Below, piece by piece: positions 40,790 to 49,139 of a DNA stretch of 51,390 nucleotides. Numbering within the stretch: position 1 is the first letter of the stretch; every line of letters starts with the position of its first letter. Position numbers and translations under genes: made by a program. Origin of the DNA: an uncultured Collinsella sp. (GTDB lineage Bacteria; Actinomycetota; Coriobacteriia; Coriobacteriales; Coriobacteriaceae); NCBI GenBank assembly GCA_934654765.1, contig CAKUGX010000002.1, forward strand, positions 1 to 51,390, in the 5' to 3' direction. The notes under the pieces are model-generated. The model was not told the DNA's origin, did not search any database, and saw nothing but the letters and a program-made list of their open reading frames with translations.

Positions 40790-41902
40790 GTGGCAGTGAA
40801 GATTGAGCGGCGCAACGAGCCGACAGGCGAACAGCTAGCGGCTTCCGTAATCCTAACAGGCGCTTCAGCGCTGCGCATGATGCGCGCCGAGCGCCGGCAG
40901 ATGGGCTATATCAGCTGGAAGGACCTTAATCCCGATGAAGAGCGCCGTGTGCTGCGCACGTCGTCGCCCTCGACCGAGGATATCTATCTTCCTGACTTGG
41001 TGCGAATTGGAGCCAAAAGCGGCGAGGTGCAAGAAGACTTGTGCCTGCTAGTGGGGTCCGCAGCGCAGCGCCGCCGTATGCCCGGCGTGAGTTGGTCTGT
41101 CTGTTCCGCGGGGTTGCCGGCCGGCTCGATTCTAGAGGTAGAGCCGGGGGTATACAGTCTGTCTCCCGAGGCCCTCTGCGTTGCCGTCGCGCGCGAAGTC
41201 GGCTGTATCCAAGCATTTGCCCTAGCCCAAGAGCTGTGCTCCAAGATTTCCCTCAGCGATCGTGGCAAGTTTCTGCCACCCTACAGCTCGCCTGTTGCGA
41301 ACAAACTTGCAAAGGATAAGGACCGGCCGCCAGACGTGGGCTACTTCGAAGTCGAACCGGTGCTGACGCCCGAACGGCTGATGGACTATCTCGCGGTATA
41401 CAAGGGGAACACGGCCAAACAACTGCAGCGTCTATGTCCCTATCTTTCGGAAAACCTGCGCTCACCCATGGAGTGCATCATGCTCGCCCTGTTTTCGCTT
41501 CCGTTTTCCTATGGCGGGTTTGCCTGCGGACCTTTTAAGGCCGACTATAAGATCGAGTTCGATGACCGTGCGCAGGCAATCTCGGGGATGCCCCATGCAG
41601 TTTGCGATGCGTATCAAGAGGCAGCCCGGTTTGACCTGGAATACAACGGTGAGCTGGGCCATTCCTCTCGGAGGGGACGTATCCATGATGAAAAGCGCAA
41701 CACGGGCTTGATTACTATGGGAATCGAGGTCGCGACGGTCAATAGCGAAATGCTCTGTGACATGGAAGCGATGGAAGCGCTCGCATGGCGCATCCACCAG
41801 CGTATGCGAAAGCGGTACCGGAATCGTGTCGATGCCCGCAGGAAGAAGCAAGAGGCGTTGCTTAACACGCTGCGGGCGTGTTTTGGGCTTAAGCCGGTCT
41901 AA
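40790..41902 (+). CDS. AbiEi-like protein with nuclease-like C-terminus
   Basis: The GTG at 40790 follows GGGGTGG; the frame upstream is a shadow of comF. In the 370-residue product, residues ~50-200 look like the winged-helix/antitoxin-type region of AbiEi-related proteins (ILEVEPGVYSLSPEALCVAVA). The C-terminus carries RFDLEYNGELGH (from Arg280), HDEKRNTGLITMGIEV and a basic end. Asp-X-Glu...Asp-X2-Arg of this kind occurs in DUF559/Vsr-like PD-(D/E)XK nucleases. Codon use is less GC-biased than neighbours. Role unknown; a phage-defence or host-regulatory function is only a guess. Confidence 0.6.
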   Translation: MAVKIERRNEPTGEQLAASVILTGASALRMMRAERRQMGYISWKDLNPDEERRVLRTSSPSTEDIYLPDLVRIGAKSGEVQEDLCLLVGSAAQRRRMPGVSWSVCSAGLPAGSILEVEPGVYSLSPEALCVAVAREVGCIQAFALAQELCSKISLSDRGKFLPPYSSPVANKLAKDKDRPPDVGYFEVEPVLTPERLMDYLAVYKGNTAKQLQRLCPYLSENLRSPMECIMLALFSLPFSYGGFACGPFKADYKIEFDDRAQAISGMPHAVCDAYQEAARFDLEYNGELGHSSRRGRIHDEKRNTGLITMGIEVATVNSEMLCDMEAMEALAWRIHQRMRKRYRNRVDARRKKQEALLNTLRACFGLKPV

Positions 41903-41932
41903 TTCACGTCGAAAATAGGGGGTTAATCATAT

Positions 41933-42157
41933 GCCCTGGCCAAAATATGGCAAATATGAGTACTGTCACTAAATCAGTAACAGCAAAATCAAGGAATTTA
42001 GGACTCGGGGGCGGCATAAAGTAAGAAGATAATATACAAATGTAGAATAACTAAGCATCAGGTTGGCGACACTGAGCGCAAAATCTGTCCGAGAGGTCAA
42101 AATTGCCTGTTACTAAATTGGTGACAGTACTCATATTTGCCATTTTTTGGCCAGGGC
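41933..42157. repeat. MITE-like inverted-repeat element, copy C (217-225 bp)
   Basis: The best-preserved copy: 35-bp ends (41933-41967, 42123-42157) are inverse copies with one mismatch, and the similarity continues inward to ~50 bp. Both ends contain GGCAAATATGAGTACTGTCAC. Middle sequences differ from copies A and B. It follows the AbiEi-like gene. Confidence 0.85.
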
Positions 42158-42201
42158 ACCCCAAGAAGGGTGCCCCGGAGCTCCCCATAGGGGAGCTCCG
42201 G
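42154..42201. terminator. Two tandem GC-rich hairpins
   Basis: GGGCACCC / GGGTGCCC (42154-42175) and CCGGAGCTCCCC / GGGGAGCTCCGG (42175-42201) stand in tandem with short loops. They probably stop transcripts from the left, though the T-run is short. Confidence 0.65.
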
Positions 42202-42274
42202 GCTTCACAGGGGCACGAATAGCCCACTCCGACCTGCGAAATCTGTACTCGCGATGCGAATAACGCCCCTAACC

Positions 42275-42303
42275 TTAAACTTTAGCTTGAACTTAGCTAT
42301 AAT
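42275..42303 (+). promoter_or_regulatory. Promoter TTAAAC-17-TATAAT
   Basis: TTAAAC (42275-42280), 17 bp and a perfect TATAAT (42298-42303) predict a start near 42310. The next coding start is 325 nt further, leaving a long leader. Confidence 0.7.
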
Positions 42304-42309
42304 GCGCTT

Positions 42310-42634
42310 CGTTCCTACCAGGCTGTGGTTGCGGACGGACGAAATGCCCGTCCTAGTCCAAGACAGACGCGGTCAAAGGGATCCACGTAAGCGACCGCGT
42401 GCGCGCGGCGCGATCATGGCGCGTCCTAGATGTAAGCCGCACCGTCCGTTCTACTTTCTTTGGGGCAATACCGCCTCGCGGGCGAGCGGGCCAGTCGTGA
42501 AGGTGGCTGCGGCCTCCCGAGCAAACACCCCGGTGCGCAAGTGTGGGGTCAAATACCAGGTCAGCTGGTGGGAACAATCTGATATTCCGCGCAACGCACG
42601 GATCGTATACGACACAGAAGGCAGGGTAGTGGAC
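42310..42634 (+). ncRNA. Candidate structured RNA / long leader
   Basis: About 325 nt lie between a strong promoter and the solute-binding gene. The single frame open across it uses AGG, ACA and GTA codons unlike the genes here and gives no protein-like product. Stems seen include ACGCGGTC/GACCGCGT (42367-42374 with 42393-42400), CGGACGG/CCGTCCG (42432-42438 type pairing with 42442-42448 is one of several options), CCGC.TCG/CGAGCGG (42471-42489) and the palindrome TCGTATACGA (42603-42612). The location between comF and hpf is where raiA-motif RNAs are often found; identity is not shown. Confidence 0.4.
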
Positions 42635-43660
42635 ATGGTGAGGGGCAGCTTGATGCACGCGGCTCGGTTAGGTGCTGGGACCGCAGCGGTCATCGCCGTT
42701 TTGGGCCTGAGCGGATGCGCGTTCAACCCGCTGTCTACGTTCACGACTCCCACGATCGACCAGATCGAGTACGAGACCGTCACGCCCACGGTGTCGGATG
42801 ATGCCCTGGTCACTCCCGGTACCCTGACGGTCGCCCTCGATACCTCCGATGCGCCGCAGGCCATGCAGGGCGCTGACGGCGAGCTCACGGGGTATGCAGT
42901 CGACGCTGCCCGCGCCCTCGCAAGCCGCATGGGCCTTAAGGTCGCCTTTGTCGATGCGTCCTCGGCAGGTTCCGCGCTCGGCGACAAAAAGGCTGATATC
43001 TTTATCGGCGAGATTAACTCCACGGACGGGGACGTTAGCTCGCTCGGCACCTGCCTGTACGATGCCGCTTCCGTGTTCGGTAGAACCAGCGATGGTGGGT
43101 CGCTAAACGTTTCCACCGATACCCTTAACACGTCTACTCTGGGTGTCCAGATGTCCTCGGCCTCGCAGGAGGCGCTTGCTAAGCAGAGCATCACCGCCAA
43201 CCAAAAGACCTACCCCAACATCAACGAGTGCTTTGAGGCGCTCGAGTCCGGCGAAGTCGACTATGTGATTTGCGACTCCACGGCCGGCGGCTACCTTGCA
43301 CGCCTGATGAGCGAGATCTCCTATGTCGGTGCGCTCGAGGCGCCCTCGACGCTTGGTGTTGCGGGCCTCTCGTCCAATGACGAACTGTGCCGTGCCGTGA
43401 GCGATGCCCTCGACGACATCACGGTCGACGGTACGCTCGAGGCAGTCCACTCTGTCTGGTATGGCACGATGCCCTACGACCTCACCACTAAGACGGTTTC
43501 GGGCGCTAACGTGCAGCCGGGCGACTCTGAGTCCAGTGAGACCACGTCTTCCGGCAGCGAGTCCTCCGATTCCAACAATGAGACCGCATCCTCCGAGGAC
43601 AAATCGTCCAGCCAGGAAGGCACCATCACCGACGACGACATTAACAAACTTAATAGCTAG
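42635..43660 (+). CDS. Family 3 solute-binding lipoprotein
   Basis: The ATG at 42635 gives a signal peptide ending in the lipobox LSGC (MHAARLGAGTAAVIAVLG before it); an ATG at 42653 with AGGGG at seven nt is an alternative. The 341-residue product has a family 3 fold: TPGTLTVALDTSDAPQAMQG, GYAVDAARALASRMGLKVAF, DIFIGEIN and a second-lobe segment. The last ~65 residues are Ser/Thr/Glu-rich, unlike transport proteins. No permease or ATPase adjoins, so it may feed a distant importer or act in sensing. Confidence 0.83.
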   Translation: MVRGSLMHAARLGAGTAAVIAVLGLSGCAFNPLSTFTTPTIDQIEYETVTPTVSDDALVTPGTLTVALDTSDAPQAMQGADGELTGYAVDAARALASRMGLKVAFVDASSAGSALGDKKADIFIGEINSTDGDVSSLGTCLYDAASVFGRTSDGGSLNVSTDTLNTSTLGVQMSSASQEALAKQSITANQKTYPNINECFEALESGEVDYVICDSTAGGYLARLMSEISYVGALEAPSTLGVAGLSSNDELCRAVSDALDDITVDGTLEAVHSVWYGTMPYDLTTKTVSGANVQPGDSESSETTSSGSESSDSNNETASSEDKSSSQEGTITDDDINKLNS

Positions 43661-43726
43661 TTATTGCTAGGGGTGGTGTCTCCTATACGTTGGAAAGGAC
43701 ACCTCTTCACGGTTTCAACACGCACT

Positions 43727-43760
43727 GCCGGGCTTCCCCAATAGGGGAGCCCGGCTTTTT
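43727..43760 (+). terminator. Terminator of the lipoprotein gene
   Basis: GCCGGGCTTCCCC pairs with GGGGAGCCCGGC with one bulged T and is followed by five T. Confidence 0.93.
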
Positions 43761-43977
43761 CATCCCAATAAAACCAGCAGGTCAAAGGCAATTTTCGGGA
43801 CCAAATACAAAGTCGCTGGCTCCCTCCTATAGCGCACTTTGCCACAGAAAAGTGCGAGACTTCGGTATGCGGTATCAAGCAATCGTTATTCGGGTCTTTG
43901 GGAATCCGCGTGATTAAATGCACGGCAATGGGTACATAGCCAGTACAGTAAGTCCCCGAGGCAGATTGGAGCCACGT

Positions 43978-44562
43978 ATGGATATCAAGGTTTCTGGACG
44001 CAAGACGACGGTAACCGATGCTCTGCGTGCGCATGTGGATGAGAAGATCGGCGAGGCGCTCAAGGTTTTCGATATCGAGCCCATGACGGTCGACGTTGTA
44101 CTTCGCTATGAGAAGAACCCCTCGAACCCCAACCCGGCAATCGTCGAGGTTACGGTTCGCGCCCGTGGTTCGGTGATTCGCGTTGCCGAGCATGGTGCAG
44201 ATATGTACGCCGCCATCGACCTCTCCGCCGATAAGGTCACCCGCCAGCTGCGCAAGTTCAAGACCAAGGTCGTGGACAACCGCCAGGGCGGTGCCAGCGC
44301 AGCGGATGTTGCACCGGTCGAGCGTGTCGAGGATCTGGCCGACCTGCTGCTGCCCGAGGAGGAGGACGACCTGCTCGTCCGCGAGAAGGTCATCGATGTC
44401 ACCCCGATGACTGAGGAGCAGGCGCTGGTGCAGACCGATCTGCTCGGTCACGACTTCTACGTGTTCGAGAATGCGACGACTGGCCTCATCAATGTGGTGT
44501 ATCACCGTAAGAATGGTGGATATGGCATCATCAAGCCCCGTATCGAAACACTTGACGAGTAA
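43978..44562 (+). CDS. hpf: Long-form ribosome hibernation promoting factor
   Basis: HPF pairs ribosomes into inactive 100S dimers in resting cells. The ATG at 43978 follows TTGGAG. The 194-residue protein has the N-terminal HPF domain (MDIKVSGRKTTVTDALRAHV and DMYAAIDLSADKVTRQLRKF) and the C-terminal dimerisation domain typical of the long form (LLGHDFYVFENATTGLINVV, then YGIIKPRIE). The 217 nt before it hold no gene. A hairpin (44567-44588) and terminator (44592-44623) follow. It is preceded by the lipoprotein terminator, so it has its own transcript. Confidence 0.96.
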   Translation: MDIKVSGRKTTVTDALRAHVDEKIGEALKVFDIEPMTVDVVLRYEKNPSNPNPAIVEVTVRARGSVIRVAEHGADMYAAIDLSADKVTRQLRKFKTKVVDNRQGGASAADVAPVERVEDLADLLLPEEEDDLLVREKVIDVTPMTEEQALVQTDLLGHDFYVFENATTGLINVVYHRKNGGYGIIKPRIETLDE

Positions 44563-44566
44563 AATA

Positions 44567-44623
44567 CGTTAACTTGCATGAGTTAACGGTTGGCGGCCAT
44601 CCCATGCGGGTGGCCGCCTTTTT
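44567..44623 (+). terminator. Hairpin plus terminator after hpf
   Basis: A perfect 8-bp stem CGTTAACT/AGTTAACG (44567-44588) is followed by GGCGGCCA.CCC / GGGTGGCCGCC (44592-44618) and a run of five T. Confidence 0.9.
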
Positions 44624-44641
44624 ACGTAAGGAGTCGCTTTG

Positions 44642-45595
44642 ATGGACAAGGCCGCATCCGCCGGTCATTCGGACCGTTGCCGCATCGTCGTCGATACCTG
44701 CTGCGACTTTAGCCCCGAGGTCGCCGCGAACCTCGATGTCGATATCTTGGGTTTCCCCTTCATTATCGATGGCGAGGAGCGTACGGACGACATCTGGTCG
44801 AGCATCACGCCCAAGGAGTTCTACGACCGCATGCGCGCCGGCGCCCGCGTGTCCACCTCCGCCGTGTCGCTCGGTCGCTATATCGAGTTCTTTACCGAGT
44901 GCGCCAAAGAGGGTACGCCCACGGTCTACCTGTGCTTTACCTCGGCGCTGTCGTCGAGCTACAACTCCGCGTGCCAGGCGGCGGACGCCGTGCGTGCCGA
45001 GTATCCCAACTTTGAGCTCTACGTGGTCGACAACGCCCTACCCTGTGCGACCGGCGAGCTCCTGGCGCTCGAGGCCGTGCGCCAGCGCTCGGCGGGACTG
45101 ACCGCCAAGCAGCTGGTCGATTGGGCAAACGAGGCAAAGACCTACGTCCACGGCTACTTTACGCTCGAGAGCTTCGACGCGCTGGCTGCCGGCGGCCGCA
45201 TTCCGCCCGCGGCGGCGCAACTCACGGCAAAGCTCGATGTCAAGCCCGAGCTCTCCTACGACCTGGCCGGCTCGCTGTCGCTGATCGGCGTCAACCGCGG
45301 CCGCAAGAAGGCGCTCAAGTCCATCCTCAAGTCGTTCCGCGAGAACTACGTGCCCGACCGCACCATGCCCATCGCCATCATGACGGCCGATGCCGAAAAG
45401 GACGGCGACTGGCTCGAGGCCGCTATCCGCAAGGAGGAAGGCTGCGCCGACGTGACCATCATCCGCAGCTCTGTGGGCCCCACCATCGGCTCGCACGTGG
45501 GCCCCGGCATGGTGGCTTGCGCGTTTTGGGGCAAGAACCGCGCCGACAAGGCGTCGCTTTCCGACCGCATCGCCCGCCGCGTGCGCGGTCAGTAG
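44642..45595 (+). CDS. DegV family fatty-acid-binding protein
   Basis: The ATG at 44642 is preceded by TAAGGAG at eight nt; a TTG one codon before is less likely. The 317-residue protein has RIVVDTCCDFSPEVA, the DegV motif RVSTSAVS, a lipid-contact segment CFTSALSSSYNSA and the linker AAGGRIPPAA. DegV/FakB proteins hold a fatty acid for FakA kinase so it can be phosphorylated and used in membrane lipids. No fakA is in the window. It is followed by the dehydrogenase after 98 nt. Confidence 0.93.
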   Translation: MDKAASAGHSDRCRIVVDTCCDFSPEVAANLDVDILGFPFIIDGEERTDDIWSSITPKEFYDRMRAGARVSTSAVSLGRYIEFFTECAKEGTPTVYLCFTSALSSSYNSACQAADAVRAEYPNFELYVVDNALPCATGELLALEAVRQRSAGLTAKQLVDWANEAKTYVHGYFTLESFDALAAGGRIPPAAAQLTAKLDVKPELSYDLAGSLSLIGVNRGRKKALKSILKSFRENYVPDRTMPIAIMTADAEKDGDWLEAAIRKEEGCADVTIIRSSVGPTIGSHVGPGMVACAFWGKNRADKASLSDRIARRVRGQ

Positions 45596-45693
45596 GCAAG
45601 TAACGCGGCCGTAATCGATCCCAACTCACAGCCCAAACGCTGGCACCGAGTATTCAACCTGGTAACAACACCCAACCCAAAAGGAAAGGTTTC

Positions 45694-46773
45694 ATGGCAA
45701 ACAAGCTCTCCGTCGCATTCATCGGCACCGGAATCATGGGTGCCCCCATCGCCGGCCACATCTTGGATGCCGGCTATCCCGTCACGGTCAACAACCGTAC
45801 CAAGTCCAAGGCCGCCGCGCTTATCGAGCGCGGTGCCGTTTGGGCCGATACGCCGGCCGACGCCGTGGCGAACGCCGATGTCGTCTTTACCATGGTGGGC
45901 TATCCCTCCGAGGTCGAGGAGCTCTACCTGGCGGGCGACGGCCTGCTCGCGTGCACCAAGCCGGGCGCGGTGCTGATCGACCTCACCACGAGCTCCCCCG
46001 AGCTGGCGCGCGATATTGCCGAGGCCGCCCAGGTTTCCGGCCGCATGGCGTTTGACTGCCCCGTCACCGGCGGCGAGTCGGGTGCTATCGCCGGCACGCT
46101 TACGGCTATCGTGGGCGCCACCGAGAACGACATTGCCCCGGTCCGCGATATCCTTTCCACCTTTGCGGCCAACATCTGCTGCTTCGACGGCGCCGGCAAG
46201 GGCCAGGCTGCCAAGCTCGCCAACCAGGTGTCGCTGGGCGCCTGCATGGTCGGCATGGCAGACGCCATGGCATTTGCCGAGCTGAGCGGCCTTGATCTGG
46301 AGAAGACCCGTCAGATGATCCTGGGCGGCACCGGCAAGTCCGGCGCTATGGAGAGCCTGGCTCCCAAGGCGCTCGACGGCGACTACAAGCCCGGCTTTAT
46401 GGTCGAGCACTTCATTAAGGACCTGCGTCTGGCGCTCGCCTACGCCGATGACCGTGAGCTCGCGCTGCCCGGCGCCGACGTGGCCTTTACGCTCTACGAC
46501 ATGCTCGACGCCATCGGTGGCGCCAAGCTGGGCACCCAGGCCATCACGGTCCTTTATAAGGAGGAGGCCGACGCCATCGCCGCCGGTCTGGACTGGTCGC
46601 AGTATCGTCCCGAGGAGCATGGCGCTCACGAGGAAGGTTGCGGTTGCGGCGAGCACGGCGAGGACCATGAGTGCGGCTGTGGCCATCACCACGGCGAGGA
46701 CCACGAGTGCTGCTGCGGCCACGGCCATGACGACGGCCACGAGTGCTGCTGCGGCCACCATCACGGGGAGTAG
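45694..46773 (+). CDS. Beta-hydroxyacid dehydrogenase with Cys/His-rich tail
   Basis: Residues 1-~300 match the 3-hydroxyisobutyrate/tartronate-semialdehyde reductase family: NAD(P) site VAFIGTGIMGAPIAGHIL, CPVTGGESGAIAGTL and catalytic Lys174 in GKGQAAKLANQ. The natural family ends near 300. Here residues 307-359 are a tail with 10 Cys and 14 His, in repeats like EDHECGCGHHHG and GHECCCGHHH, made by partial duplication at the DNA level (46612-46770). Such tails bind metals (compare HypB- and SlyD-type tails). The enzyme substrate is unknown. AAGGAAAGG precedes the ATG. Confidence 0.9.
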   Translation: MANKLSVAFIGTGIMGAPIAGHILDAGYPVTVNNRTKSKAAALIERGAVWADTPADAVANADVVFTMVGYPSEVEELYLAGDGLLACTKPGAVLIDLTTSSPELARDIAEAAQVSGRMAFDCPVTGGESGAIAGTLTAIVGATENDIAPVRDILSTFAANICCFDGAGKGQAAKLANQVSLGACMVGMADAMAFAELSGLDLEKTRQMILGGTGKSGAMESLAPKALDGDYKPGFMVEHFIKDLRLALAYADDRELALPGADVAFTLYDMLDAIGGAKLGTQAITVLYKEEADAIAAGLDWSQYRPEEHGAHEEGCGCGEHGEDHECGCGHHHGEDHECCCGHGHDDGHECCCGHHHGE

Positions 46774-46778
46774 CGCCC

Positions 46779-47207
46779 ATGAGCTGGACGTTCGTGGTGC
46801 TTGCGCTGGTGCTCTTTCTCTTTGCGATCTACATCGGCTTTTTGTGCGGCCAGTGGGCGTGCGAAAAGCGCGTGATCACCAAGCGCGACTACTGGATCGC
46901 CAACTTTGCAGGAGCGGCGGCAGTCGTCCTACTGACCTGGGTGTTCTCGCTGTTCCCGCTGGTGCAGTTTGCGCCGATCGGCTGGCTCGGCGGCTTTATC
47001 GCCGGTCTTAAGATGAGCTTTGGCGAGTCCGTCGGTCCGTGGCGCAAGCACGACGAGGTCTTTAACGTCAACAAGGCTCATCGCGCCGCCGCCGACGCGG
47101 GCGACGCCGAGGAGCGCCGCCGCGCACGTCGCAATGGCGCGGCCGACCGACAGCTCATCTCGGTCACCGATGACAGCAAGGGTGCTGGCAAGCACGCCAA
47201 GAAATAA
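46779..47207 (+). CDS. Small membrane protein with three hydrophobic segments
   Basis: The ATG at 46779 uses GGGGAG inside the end of the dehydrogenase gene, five nt before. The 142-residue product has TM segments (VVLALVLFLFAIYIGFLCG, ANFAGAAAVVLLTWVFSLF, LGGFIAGLKMSF) and a basic, hydrophilic C-terminus (HRAAADAGDAEERRRARRNG). No family is recognised. Its tight linkage to the dehydrogenase and the following HEAT-like gene (15 nt) points to one transcript. Confidence 0.75.
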   Translation: MSWTFVVLALVLFLFAIYIGFLCGQWACEKRVITKRDYWIANFAGAAAVVLLTWVFSLFPLVQFAPIGWLGGFIAGLKMSFGESVGPWRKHDEVFNVNKAHRAAADAGDAEERRRARRNGAADRQLISVTDDSKGAGKHAKK

Positions 47208-47222
47208 AAAGAAGAGGTAACT

Positions 47223-47921
47223 ATGGCAGAAAACAAAGACGAACAGCTCACCGACGAGGAGCTGGCACAGCTCCAGCTGGCAGAGGAGAACGAGAACGCC
47301 GTCGATCGCCTGGTCCAGGAGCTCGGCTGTCCCACGCGCCGCATCCGCCAGTTTGCCGCCCGCGTGCTGCACCTGCTTGCCGAGCGCGATCCGCAGCGCG
47401 TCGTGCCCTGCGTGCCCGCGTTGATCGAGGCGCTCGACCGCCCCGAGGCGCAGACCCGCTGGGAGGCCCTCGATGCCCTGACGGCGCTCGCCACCACCTG
47501 CCCCGAGCAGCTGGGCGATGCCTTTGAGGGCGCCGAGACCGCACTGTTCGACGAGATCTCCTCCACGCTGCGCTATGCTGCCTTCCGCCTGCTGTGCGTG
47601 TGGGGTGCCACGAGTGTCGAGCGTTCGCGCGAGGCTTGGCCCATCCTGGACGAGGCCATCCAGTGCTACCACGGCGACCTTGAGTACCGCGACATGCTCG
47701 GTTGCCTGTACGAGTTTTGCCAGGGCGAGATCGACGCCGAGGTTGCCGAGAAGCTTGCGCTGCGCCTTAAGTTCGATGCCGAGAACGGTAAGGGCAGCTA
47801 TCTCAAGGCCCGTTCGAGCGAGATTTGCGAAATGCTTGTTAAACGTTTTGGCCTGGATCTCTCCAAAAAGAAGAAGCGTGCTAGCGTTAAAAAATCTGAC
47901 GACGCCGAAGACGAGGAGTAA
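47223..47921 (+). CDS. HEAT-repeat-like soluble protein
   Basis: The 232-residue product has an acidic N-terminus, then paired helices in HEAT-like units: RRIRQFAARVLHLLAERDPQ, VPCVPALIEALDRPEAQTRW, EALDALTALATTCPEQLG and STLRYAAFRLLCVWG. It ends in a Lys-rich then acidic tail. HEAT arrays serve as protein-binding scaffolds; no enzyme motif is present. AAGAGG precedes the ATG. It lies six nt before the isocitrate/isopropylmalate dehydrogenase and in line with it. Confidence 0.75.
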   Translation: MAENKDEQLTDEELAQLQLAEENENAVDRLVQELGCPTRRIRQFAARVLHLLAERDPQRVVPCVPALIEALDRPEAQTRWEALDALTALATTCPEQLGDAFEGAETALFDEISSTLRYAAFRLLCVWGATSVERSREAWPILDEAIQCYHGDLEYRDMLGCLYEFCQGEIDAEVAEKLALRLKFDAENGKGSYLKARSSEICEMLVKRFGLDLSKKKKRASVKKSDDAEDEE

Positions 47922-47927
47922 CAGATT

Positions 47928-49013
47928 ATGGCGCACGATGTAGTCCTGATTCCCGGTGACGGTATCGGTCCCGAGATTACGCAGGCCATGCGCCGCGTGG
48001 TCGAGGCCACCGGTGTCCAGATCAACTGGAACGTCCAGGAGGCCGGCGCCGGCGTCATGGACGAGTTTGGCACGCCGCTGCCCCAGCACGTCCTCGATGC
48101 GGTCGCCGAGACCAAGGTTGCCATCAAGGGCCCCATCACCACGCCGGTCGGCACGGGCTTCCGCAGCGTTAACGTCGCCCTGCGCAAGCACTTCGACCTG
48201 TACGCCTGCGTGCGCCCCTGCCTGTCGCAGCCGGGCGACGGCTCGCGCTTCCGCAACGTCGACCTGGTCATCGTGCGCGAGAACACCGAGGACCTCTACG
48301 CCGGCATCGAGTTCGATGAGGGCGCTGCCGAGGTCGAGGAGCTCTCACAGCTTGTCGAGCGTTCGGGCCAAAAGACCTTCGCCGCCGATTCCGCGATCTC
48401 GATCAAGCCGATCTCCATCGCCAAGAGCCGCCGCATTGTGGAGTATGCCTTTGAGTATGCCCGCCGCTGCGGCCGCAAAAAGGTGACGGCCGTGCATAAG
48501 GCCAACATCATGAAGGCGACCGACGGCCTGTTCCTGCGCGTGGCGCGCGAGGTGGCCGCCAACTATCCCGATATCGAGTTCAACGACAAGATCGTCGACG
48601 CCACCTGCATGGGCCTGGTCCAGAACCCCAACGACTTTGATGTCTTGGTGCTGCCCAACCTGTACGGCGACATCGTGAGCGACCTGTGCGCCGGCCTGGT
48701 GGGCGGCTTGGGCATGGCCCCCGGCTCCAACATCGGTGCCGACTGCGCCATCTTCGAGGCAACGCACGGCTCCGCGCCCGATATCGCGGGCCAGGATATT
48801 GCCAACCCCACGGCCGAGATCCTCTCTGCTGCGATGATGCTCGACCACCTGGGCGAGAACGATGTTGCCAACCGCATTCGTGCCGCCGTATCTGCCACGC
48901 TCGACGAGGGCGAGCAGGTTACCGGTGACGTACGTCGTGCCCAGACCGGCTCCGTTGAGGGCGCCGTGGGCACGCAGGCCTTTGCCGATGCCGTTATCGC
49001 GCACCTGGTCTAA
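47928..49013 (+). CDS. Isocitrate/isopropylmalate dehydrogenase family protein
   Basis: The 361-residue protein is an NAD(P)-dependent beta-decarboxylating dehydrogenase: [28 protein letters not shown], the Arg/Lys/Tyr active-site residues near [18 protein letters not shown] and [42 protein letters not shown] and the cofactor segment [28 protein letters not shown] is typical of NAD-type isocitrate or homoisocitrate enzymes rather than LeuB, which usually has RELTGGIYFG. No leuC/D genes adjoin. NAD-isocitrate dehydrogenase is most likely. Confidence 0.9.
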   Translation: MAHDVVLIPGDGIGPEITQAMRRVVEATGVQINWNVQEAGAGVMDEFGTPLPQHVLDAVAETKVAIKGPITTPVGTGFRSVNVALRKHFDLYACVRPCLSQPGDGSRFRNVDLVIVRENTEDLYAGIEFDEGAAEVEELSQLVERSGQKTFAADSAISIKPISIAKSRRIVEYAFEYARRCGRKKVTAVHKANIMKATDGLFLRVAREVAANYPDIEFNDKIVDATCMGLVQNPNDFDVLVLPNLYGDIVSDLCAGLVGGLGMAPGSNIGADCAIFEATHGSAPDIAGQDIANPTAEILSAAMMLDHLGENDVANRIRAAVSATLDEGEQVTGDVRRAQTGSVEGAVGTQAFADAVIAHLV

Positions 49014-49072
49014 GGTATGCACGCTGCAAACGCCTAAATAGTACTTAAGTGTTTGCGTATAACCTAAGAATC

Positions 49073-49101
49073 AATACGCCCGGCGCCTCGTCGGGCGTAT
49101 T
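49073..49101 (+). terminator. Terminator of the dehydrogenase gene
   Basis: AATACGCCCG/CGGGCGTATT with a 9-nt loop. Upstream, GCAAAC (49026-49031) and GTTTGC (49051-49056) form another inverted repeat beside a TATAAC hexamer (49058-49063), perhaps a promoter of the next gene; in that case the hairpin lies in its leader. Confidence 0.65.
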
Positions 49102-49139
49102 CTATTGGGGACTATGTTTCCTAACAAGGAGTAATTGAT

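Noticed and set aside
10413..42157. CRISPR array as an explanation of the repeated elements
   Set aside because: The repeats are paired inverted ends kilobases apart, not short direct repeats with regular spacers, and no cas genes are present.
42254..42634. N-terminal extension of the lipoprotein frame across the leader
   Set aside because: It would bury the signal peptide and lipobox in the middle of the protein, overlaps the promoter, and has poor codon use.
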